Below are positions 53,446 through 59,088 of a DNA stretch of 59,088 nucleotides, piece by piece. The position numbers and the translations under genes were made by a program. The notes under the pieces were generated by a model that saw nothing but the letters and a program-made list of their open reading frames with translations, did not search any database and was not told where the DNA came from. The stretch comes from Nonomuraea zeae. GTDB taxonomy: Bacteria; Actinomycetota; Actinomycetes; Streptosporangiales; Streptosporangiaceae. The stretch's first letter is position 1. Each line of letters begins with the position of its first letter. The DNA is taken from positions 1 to 59,088 of the forward strand of contig NZ_VCKX01000039.1 in assembly GCF_005889725.1 (NCBI RefSeq), given 5' to 3'.

Positions 53446-54939
53446 ATGCTCGGCAACGACGACTGGTGGCGCGACGCCGTCGTGTACCAGGTGTACCCCC
53501 GAAGCTTCGCCGACGCCGACGGCGACGGCACGGGAGACCTCGAAGGCGTGCGCCGCCGGCTGGGCTACCTCTCGGACCTGGGCGTGGACGCCCTCTGGCT
53601 GAGCCCCTTCTACACCTCGCCGATGGCCGACGGCGGCTACGACGTGGCCGACTACCGGGACGTGGATCCCATGTTCGGCTCGCTCGCCGACTTCGACGCG
53701 CTCGTCCGCGACGCGCACGGTCGCGGCATCCGGGTGATCGTGGACCTGGTCCCGAACCACTCCTCCGACCGGCACCCCTGGTTCCAGGCCGGGCTGCGCG
53801 ACCGCTACATCTTCAGGGACGAGCCGAACGACTGGGAGTCGATCTTCGGCGGCCCCGCCTGGACGCAGACCGCGGACGGGCAGTGGTACCTGCACCTGTT
53901 CGCGCCCGAGCAGCCGGACCTCAACTGGGACAACCCGGACGTGCGCGCCGAGTTCCGCGACATCCTGCGCTTCTGGCTGGACCGGGGCGTGGACGGCTTC
54001 CGGGTCGACGTGGCGCACGGCATGATCAAGGCCGACGGGCTGCCGGACGTGGGCCCGAAGGAGGGCCGCCAAGCCGAGATGCTCGGCGACGAGCAGGTCC
54101 CCTACTTCGACCAGGACGGCGTGCACGACATCTACCGCGAGTGGCGGCCGATCCTCGACTCCTACCCCGGCGGCCGGATGGCGGTGGCCGAGGCGTGGGT
54201 GTCCTCGCCCGAGCGGCTGGCCCGCTACGTCGGGCCCGACGAGCTGCACCAGGCGTTCAACTTCGAGTTCATGATGGCGGACTTCCACGCCAAGTCGTTC
54301 CGTACGGTGATCGAGAAGTCGCTGAAGGAGGCGGAGCTGGTCGGCGCGCCCACCACCTGGGTGCTGTCCAACCACGACAAGCCCCGCCACGTCACCCGGC
54401 ACGGCGGCCTGGCCCGCGCCCGGGCGGCCACCCTGCTCATGCTGGCCCTGCCCGGCTCGGCCTACCTCTACAACGGCGAGGAGCTGGGCCTGCCCGAGGT
54501 CCTCGACCTGCCGGACGAGCTGCGCCAGGACCCGGCGTTCCTGCGCACCGGCGAGAGCCGCGACGGCTGCCGGGTGCCGATCCCCTGGACCGCCTCCGAC
54601 GGCTTCGGCTGGCGCGACCCCTGGCTGCCAATCCCCGCCTCCTGGGGTCCGCTGTCGGCCGAGGCCCAGGAGGACGACCCCGCCTCGACCCTGAACCTCT
54701 ACCGGGCCGCACTGAAGATCCGCAAGGAGCACCCCGCGCTCGGCGGCGGCACGCTCACCTGGCTGGACTCCCCCAAGGACGTGCTGGCCATCGAGCGTGA
54801 CCCCGGGCTGGTCGTGCTGCTCAACACGGGCGAGGAGCCGGTACGCCTCGACCTGGGCGGCCGGGTGCTGCTGTCCAGCGGCCCGCTCGGCGCGGACGGC
54901 ACGATCCCGCCGGACACCGCCGTCTGGGTCCAGCGCTGA
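53446..54939 (+). CDS. GH13 alpha-glucosidase, second copy
   Basis: 497 aa, cytoplasmic. GH13 regions: DLVPNHSSD, DGFRVDVAHGM (nucleophile Asp), AVAEAWVSS (acid/base Glu), LSNHDKPRH (third Asp). It is closely similar to the enzyme at 27728-29209, with identical blocks such as PNDWESIFGGPAWTQ. It diverges from malE and should turn imported maltodextrins into glucose for Glk. ATG 53446 follows GGAAGGA. Confidence 0.94.
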   Translation: MLGNDDWWRDAVVYQVYPRSFADADGDGTGDLEGVRRRLGYLSDLGVDALWLSPFYTSPMADGGYDVADYRDVDPMFGSLADFDALVRDAHGRGIRVIVDLVPNHSSDRHPWFQAGLRDRYIFRDEPNDWESIFGGPAWTQTADGQWYLHLFAPEQPDLNWDNPDVRAEFRDILRFWLDRGVDGFRVDVAHGMIKADGLPDVGPKEGRQAEMLGDEQVPYFDQDGVHDIYREWRPILDSYPGGRMAVAEAWVSSPERLARYVGPDELHQAFNFEFMMADFHAKSFRTVIEKSLKEAELVGAPTTWVLSNHDKPRHVTRHGGLARARAATLLMLALPGSAYLYNGEELGLPEVLDLPDELRQDPAFLRTGESRDGCRVPIPWTASDGFGWRDPWLPIPASWGPLSAEAQEDDPASTLNLYRAALKIRKEHPALGGGTLTWLDSPKDVLAIERDPGLVVLLNTGEEPVRLDLGGRVLLSSGPLGADGTIPPDTAVWVQR

Positions 54940-55004
54940 ACCATTGGTGGAATCTTTCCCTTAACGCGGCATTTGGCGGCAATCACTCTCGGTAACCTCA
55001 GGGG

Positions 55005-56357
55005 GTGGGCGCCCGGTGGACCAGGTCCCTGCGGGGACGCGTCACCCTGATCGCGACGGCCGTAGCCGCCCTCGTGCTGATCCCCGTGGGCATCGCCGGG
55101 GTGACCGCGTCGAAGACCCTGGTCGCGGCCAGCGTGTTCAGGGACACCCGGGACACCGCCGAACGGATCGCGTACGAGATGCGCGGCGGCGCCCTGCCCA
55201 TGGGCGCCGCCATCCCCGTGCCCATCCCCTCGGTGGACCTGATCCAGGTCGTCGGCGCCAACGGGCGCATCCTGGCCACCAGCGACGCCGCCAGGAATCT
55301 GCCGCAGCTCAGCGACGTGCGCCCGACGGCCGAGAACCGGGTCATCAGCACCACGAACTGCCTGCCGACCGAGTGCATCCACCTGTCGGCGGTCAGGGTC
55401 ACCATGTTCGCCGACTCCCCCATCGTCTACGCGGGCCGCAGCACGCCCGAGGTGCTCGCGTCGCACGTCCTCGACGTGGTCGTGTTCGGCCAGGTGGCCG
55501 TGCTGATCGCGCTGGCGTCGTGGGCCACGTGGCTGGTCACCGGGCGGGCGCTGCGGCCGGTGGGGACCATGCGGGCCGAGCTCGACGCGGTGCACGCAGG
55601 CGACCTGAGCCGCCGCGTCACCCAGCCGTCCGGCGACGACGAGGTGTCGCAGCTGGCGAGGTCCGTCAACAGCACGCTGGCCCGGCTGGAACGTTCCTCG
55701 CTGCAGCAGCGCCAGTTCGCCTCCGACGCCTCGCACGAGCTGCGCACGCCGATCGCCGGCCTGCGCGCCCAGCTCGAGAGCGCCCAGCTCTATCCGGACG
55801 ACACCGACATCGAGTCGCTGGTGCACAGCGCGCTGCGCGACACCGACCGGCTGGAGGCCATCATCACCGACCTGCTCCTGCTGGCCAGGATCGGCTCCCG
55901 GGTGGACGTGGCCAAGGAGCGGGTGGACCTGGCCGAGCTGGTGCGCCAGGAGCTGGCCGTACGCAGCGACAAGCTCCCCGTGCAGGTGGACCTGGAGGAG
56001 GGGGTGATGGTCGAGGGCGTACGGCTACAGCTGGCCAGGGTGCTGACGAACCTGCTGGACAACGCCCAGCGGCACGCCGAGCACACCGTCCAGGTCACGG
56101 TCTCCCGGGAGAGCGGCCCGGCGGGCGCGGTCGCCGTGCTGGCGGTCGAGAACGACGGCGTGGAGATCGCGCCGGAGGACCGCGAGCGCATCTTCGAGCG
56201 GTTCACCCGCCTGGACGCCGCTCGCAGCCGCGACGCGGGCGGCACCGGCCTGGGCCTGGCGATCGCGCGGGACGTGGCGATGGCGCACCGGGGCACGATC
56301 TGCGTGGAGGATTACCGGCACGGCGCCAGATTCGTCCTCCGCCTACCTGCCGTTTGA
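55005..56357 (+). CDS. Orphan sensor histidine kinase
   Basis: 450 aa. TM1 (VTLIATAVAALVLIPVGIAGV), an extracytoplasmic sensor of about 120 residues with two Cys (TTNCLPTECIHL), TM2 (VVVFGQVAVLIALASWATWLV), HAMP, the phospho-acceptor His244 in SHELRTP, then the ATPase with NLLDNAQRHA and GTGLGLAIARD. It should phosphorylate a response regulator, but no regulator gene adjoins it. The GTG start at 55005 has no Shine-Dalgarno sequence; TAACCT five bases upstream suggests a leaderless mRNA. Confidence 0.9.
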   Translation: MGARWTRSLRGRVTLIATAVAALVLIPVGIAGVTASKTLVAASVFRDTRDTAERIAYEMRGGALPMGAAIPVPIPSVDLIQVVGANGRILATSDAARNLPQLSDVRPTAENRVISTTNCLPTECIHLSAVRVTMFADSPIVYAGRSTPEVLASHVLDVVVFGQVAVLIALASWATWLVTGRALRPVGTMRAELDAVHAGDLSRRVTQPSGDDEVSQLARSVNSTLARLERSSLQQRQFASDASHELRTPIAGLRAQLESAQLYPDDTDIESLVHSALRDTDRLEAIITDLLLLARIGSRVDVAKERVDLAELVRQELAVRSDKLPVQVDLEEGVMVEGVRLQLARVLTNLLDNAQRHAEHTVQVTVSRESGPAGAVAVLAVENDGVEIAPEDRERIFERFTRLDAARSRDAGGTGLGLAIARDVAMAHRGTICVEDYRHGARFVLRLPAV

Positions 56358-56404
56358 CCGCGATTCTGTAGATTTCCGGCGCTCCGGTCGTGGATCATGG
56401 TTTC

Positions 56405-57220
56405 ATGACGGAACGAGCGCCGCAGGGCGTCGACCCCCACATTCCGAACGCGGCGCGCATGTACGACTTCTTCCTCGGCGGCAAGGACAATTTCCAGGCC
56501 GACCGGGAGCTCGCCGAGATGGTGCTGAGCGTGATGCCCGAGGTCCGCGACGGGACCAGAGAGAACCGGGCATTGATCGGCCGGGTGGTGAAGTACCTGT
56601 GCGACCAGGGCATCACGCAGTTCCTCGACCTCGGCTCCGGCCTGCCCGCGCAGGAGAACGTGCACGAGGTGGCCCACAGGTACGCCCCCGAGGCCCGCGT
56701 GGTCTACGTGGACAACGACCCGGTGGTGGCCACGCACGGCCGGGCGCTGCTGGCCGACCCCAACCGGGTGGCCATGGTGCTCGGCGACGCGCGCCGGCCG
56801 GAGGAGATCCTGGCCACGCCGGAGGTGCGCGGGCTGCTGGACTTCGACCGCCCGGTGGCCGTCCTGATGATGTTCGTCCTGCACTTCGTCCCCGACGAGG
56901 ACGACCCGCACGGCTTCCTGGCGGCCTATCGCGACGCGCTGGCGCCGGGCAGCTATCTGGCGATCTCGCACGTGGGCAACGACGTGGCCACCGAGCGCGC
57001 GGCCAAGATCAGCGAGTTCTACCGCAACGCGAACATGCCGTTCACGCCGCGGCCCGGCAAGGAGATCGCCACCTTCTTCGGTGACTTCGAGCTCATCCCG
57101 CCGGGCCTGGCCACGGGTCTGGGGCCGGCGATGTGGCCGTTCAACGACCCCGACAACCCAATCTTCGTGGACGAGGAGATGGCCCGCATGGGGTACGCGG
57201 GCATCGGCAGGAAGCCCTAG
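56405..57220 (+). CDS. SAM-dependent methyltransferase (DUF574/Methyltransf_19)
   Basis: 271 aa. The family hallmark NAARMYDFFLGGKDNFQADR is at the N-terminus, then the SAM site QFLDLGSGLPAQENVHEVA and VVYVDNDPVV, with LGDARRPEEIL after it. The family is multiplied in actinomycetes and mostly of unknown substrate. ATG 56405 is chosen over the ATG five codons upstream. Its stop codon shares the palindrome CTAG with the stop of the convergent symporter gene. Confidence 0.9.
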   Translation: MTERAPQGVDPHIPNAARMYDFFLGGKDNFQADRELAEMVLSVMPEVRDGTRENRALIGRVVKYLCDQGITQFLDLGSGLPAQENVHEVAHRYAPEARVVYVDNDPVVATHGRALLADPNRVAMVLGDARRPEEILATPEVRGLLDFDRPVAVLMMFVLHFVPDEDDPHGFLAAYRDALAPGSYLAISHVGNDVATERAAKISEFYRNANMPFTPRPGKEIATFFGDFELIPPGLATGLGPAMWPFNDPDNPIFVDEEMARMGYAGIGRKP

Positions 57221-58557
57221 ACCTTCGACATCTCCCTGTCGCCGGGCTCCGGCTCCGGCCGCTCGTCCGTCTCCTCCTCCTCGTCCAGCAGGGTGGCCTC
57301 GTCGAACGGGGCCTGCCCGGCCAGCACCTGGCCGGCGCGTTCGCGGTCGAATCCGTCCGTCCAGGTGCCGACGAGCACGGTGGCCACGGCGTTGCCGGCG
57401 AAGTTCGTCAGCGCCCTGGCCTCGGACATGAACCGGTCGATGCCCACGATGAGCCCGACGCCGTCCACCAGCTCGGGCCGGTGCGCCTGCAGCCCGCCCG
57501 CCAGGGTGGCCAGGCCGGCGCCCGTCACGCCCGCCGCGCCCTTGGACGCGATCATCATGAACAGCAGCAGCGCCACCTGCTCGCCGAACTCCAGCGGCGA
57601 GCCGGTGGCCGAGGCGATGAACAGCGTGGCCATCGTCAGGTAGATGGCGGTGCCGTCGAGGTTGAAGGAGTAGCCGGTCGGCACCGTGATGCCGGCCACG
57701 GTCTTGCTGACGCCCAGGTGCTCCATCTTGGCGATGAGCCTGGGCAGGGCCGTCTCCGAGGACGAGGTGGACAGGATCAGCAGGAACTCCCTGCCGAGGT
57801 AGCGCAGCAGTGACCAGAGGTTGATCCTGGCGACCAGCCACAGGATCGTGCCGAGCACCACGCCGACGAACAGCACGCAGGTCACGTAGAAGGCGATCAT
57901 GATGATGGCCAGGCTCTTGAGCGCCTCGATGCCGGTGGCGCCGACGACGGCCGCGATCGCGCCGAACGCGCCCACGGGCGCGGCCCACATGATCATGGCG
58001 AGGATGCGGAACACCAGCCGCTGCAGGTGCTCCACGCCGCGCAGGATCGGCTTGCCCTTGGCGCCCATGGCCTGGATGGCGAACCCGGCCAGCAGCGCCA
58101 CCAGCAGCGCCTGCAGCACCGAGCCGCTCGTGAGCGCCGACAGGACCGTGTCCGGGATGATGCCCAGCAGGAAGGCGACCATGTCGCCCTCCGAGCCCTT
58201 GGCCGCCTCGGCCTCCGCGCTCTGCCTGGCGGCGTCGGTGAGCTGGAGCCCGGAGCCGGGATCGATGACGTTGCCGACCAGCAGGCCGATGAGCAGGGCC
58301 ACCGTGGACATGGCGATGAAGTAGCCGAGCGCCAGGCCGCCGACCTTGCCGACCTGCGCGGCCTGGCGGACCGAGCCGACGCCGAGCACGATCGTGCAGA
58401 AGATGATCGGGCCGATCACCATCTGGATCAGCGCGACGAAGCCGGTGCCGAGGGGTTTGAGCTCTTTGCCGACCTCCGGCCAGACGAAGCCGACCAGGAT
58501 CCCGAGCAGGACCGCCACGATGACGGCCAGGTACAGATAGCGAGTGCGATCACGCAT
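57217..58557 (-). CDS. dctA: C4-dicarboxylate symporter (DctA/DAACS family)
   Basis: 446 aa. Sodium- or proton-driven uptake of succinate, fumarate or malate (or glutamate). Visible are the N-terminal helix YLAVIVAVLLGILVGFVWP, VIGPIIFCTIVLGV, the Ser-rich hairpin STSSSETALPRLI, and the TM7 segment VPTGYSFNLDGTAIYL that marks the family. The C-terminus is acidic (ATLLDEEEETDE). It diverges from a DcuS/CitA-like sensor kinase gene, which probably controls it. ATG 58557. Confidence 0.9.
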   Translation of the reverse strand: MRDRTRYLYLAVIVAVLLGILVGFVWPEVGKELKPLGTGFVALIQMVIGPIIFCTIVLGVGSVRQAAQVGKVGGLALGYFIAMSTVALLIGLLVGNVIDPGSGLQLTDAARQSAEAEAAKGSEGDMVAFLLGIIPDTVLSALTSGSVLQALLVALLAGFAIQAMGAKGKPILRGVEHLQRLVFRILAMIMWAAPVGAFGAIAAVVGATGIEALKSLAIIMIAFYVTCVLFVGVVLGTILWLVARINLWSLLRYLGREFLLILSTSSSETALPRLIAKMEHLGVSKTVAGITVPTGYSFNLDGTAIYLTMATLFIASATGSPLEFGEQVALLLFMMIASKGAAGVTGAGLATLAGGLQAHRPELVDGVGLIVGIDRFMSEARALTNFAGNAVATVLVGTWTDGFDRERAGQVLAGQAPFDEATLLDEEEETDERPEPEPGDREMSKV

Positions 58558-58609
58558 AGGTGGGGTCTCCGTTGGAAGGAACTTCCGGTTGTGCGACTAT
58601 GCGCTGCAC

Positions 58610-58625
58610 AGTGACGCAGGTCACT
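58610..58625. promoter_or_regulatory. AGTGAC-N4-GTCACT dyad between dctA and sensor kinase genes
   Basis: AGTGAC (58610-58615) and GTCACT (58620-58625) form a perfect 6-bp dyad midway in the 101-bp divergent region. A smaller dyad, GGAAG-GAA-CTTCC, is at 58574-58586. Possible response-regulator site. Confidence 0.45.
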
Positions 58626-58658
58626 ATTGCGTAAGTTTCGTTCACGGAGAGGTGGCAG

Positions 58659-59088
58659 ATGCGGCGCTGGAGCCTGGCGGGGCAGATGCTGATCCTGCAG
58701 TTGCTCGTGGTCGCCGTCACGGTGACGGGCGGCGCGGTGCTCGCGCTGGTGCAGGCGCACGAGCTGCTCACCGACGAGGCGGGGAGCACGGCCACGGCCG
58801 TCGCGGTGAGCGTGGCGGTCTCACCCGACGTGCTGGCCGCCCTGGACGACGCCGAGCCCACCCTGCGGCTCCAGCCGTACGCCGAGCGGGTGCGCAAGGC
58901 CACGGGCGTCGACTTCATCACGATCATGAAGCCGGACGGCACCCGCTACACCCACCCGACCGTCACCGAGATCGGCCGGCCCTTCCTCGGGCACACCGGG
59001 CGGGCGCTGGCGGGCGAGACGTTCACGGAGACCTACACCGGCACGCTCGGCACGTCCAAGCGGGCGGTCACCCCCGTCATGTCGGGCG
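58659..59088 (+). CDS. Sensor histidine kinase, DcuS/CitA-like (partial, runs off the window)
   Basis: 143 residues are visible. TM1 (LAGQMLILQLLVVAVTVTGGAVLALV) is followed by an extracytoplasmic Cache-type sensor: DEAGSTATAVAVSVAVSPDV, RLQPYAERVRKATGVDFITIM, DGTRYTHPTVTEIGRPFLG, GRALAGETFTETYTGTLGTS. That pattern is typical of the citrate/C4-dicarboxylate sensors DcuS and CitA. Together with the divergent symporter it suggests a dicarboxylate-sensing two-component system; the kinase domain and any response regulator lie past 59088. ATG 58659 follows GGAGAGG. Confidence 0.88.
   Translation, partial: MRRWSLAGQMLILQLLVVAVTVTGGAVLALVQAHELLTDEAGSTATAVAVSVAVSPDVLAALDDAEPTLRLQPYAERVRKATGVDFITIMKPDGTRYTHPTVTEIGRPFLGHTGRALAGETFTETYTGTLGTSKRAVTPVMSG

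Overview
This window is a stretch of high-GC actinomycete chromosome. Strong G/C bias at third codon positions, many GTG starts, short intergenic gaps and many TetR, ROK, LacI, IclR, GntR and LysR regulators point to the Streptosporangiaceae. Nonomuraea or a close relative is my best guess; a complete Entner-Doudoroff operon fits that, but the genus is an inference. I see no rRNA, tRNA, CRISPR array, integrase or insertion sequence. Nearly all of the sequence is protein-coding.

Layout. Positions 1-4.7 kb hold a small tandem repeat, a SnoaL-like protein, a 14-TM exporter with a TetR repressor, and an ABC-F ATPase (a drug-resistance-like neighbourhood). At 4.7-11.3 kb a ROK repressor faces an Entner-Doudoroff operon (zwf, edd, glk, eda). 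At 11.3-16.8 kb a LysR regulator faces coxM-coxS-coxL plus a CoxF/XdhC-like gene; the large subunit carries the AYxCSFR signature of true form I aerobic CO dehydrogenase. At 16.8-21.0 kb lie an IclR regulator with a hairpin over its ribosome binding site, a divergent P450 and a Ser/Thr kinase with a repeat-built linker. At 21.1-24.4 kb is a 2-keto-3-deoxygluconate operon (dehydrogenase, GntR, aldolase) whose kinase gene is broken by a small inversion.

24.5-31.4 kb: an MFS permease, then an alpha-glucosidase/LacI/PfkB-kinase operon facing an MsiK-like transporter ATPase, then an azoreductase. 31.4-39.6 kb: mixed metabolic genes, including an S51-peptidase-like protein fused to a CysRS-type C-terminal domain, an acyltransferase, a cation efflux protein, acyl-CoA dehydrogenase plus MaoC, and a nitrilase-fold protein with an altered catalytic triad. 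39.9-45.6 kb: a self-sufficient P450-reductase fusion (CYP102/BM3 type) facing a TetR regulator with twin palindromes, then a thiolase-SDR pair behind a 20-bp inverted repeat. 46.0-54.9 kb: a secreted beta-helix protein and a maltose/maltodextrin locus (malE, malF, malG, two GH13 enzymes). 55-59 kb: an orphan histidine kinase, a methyltransferase, a C4-dicarboxylate symporter and the start of its probable DcuS/CitA-like sensor kinase.

How it fits together. Much of the window is carbon acquisition. Maltodextrins enter by MalEFG, probably powered by the separately encoded MsiK-like ATPase; GH13 enzymes release glucose, which Glk, Zwf, Edd and Eda take to pyruvate and glyceraldehyde 3-phosphate. 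CTTGC/GCAAG boxes in front of both alpha-glucosidase loci suggest one LacI-type regulator for both. CO oxidation and C4-dicarboxylate uptake add energy and carbon sources. Many promoters contain clear inverted repeats, listed as candidate operators.
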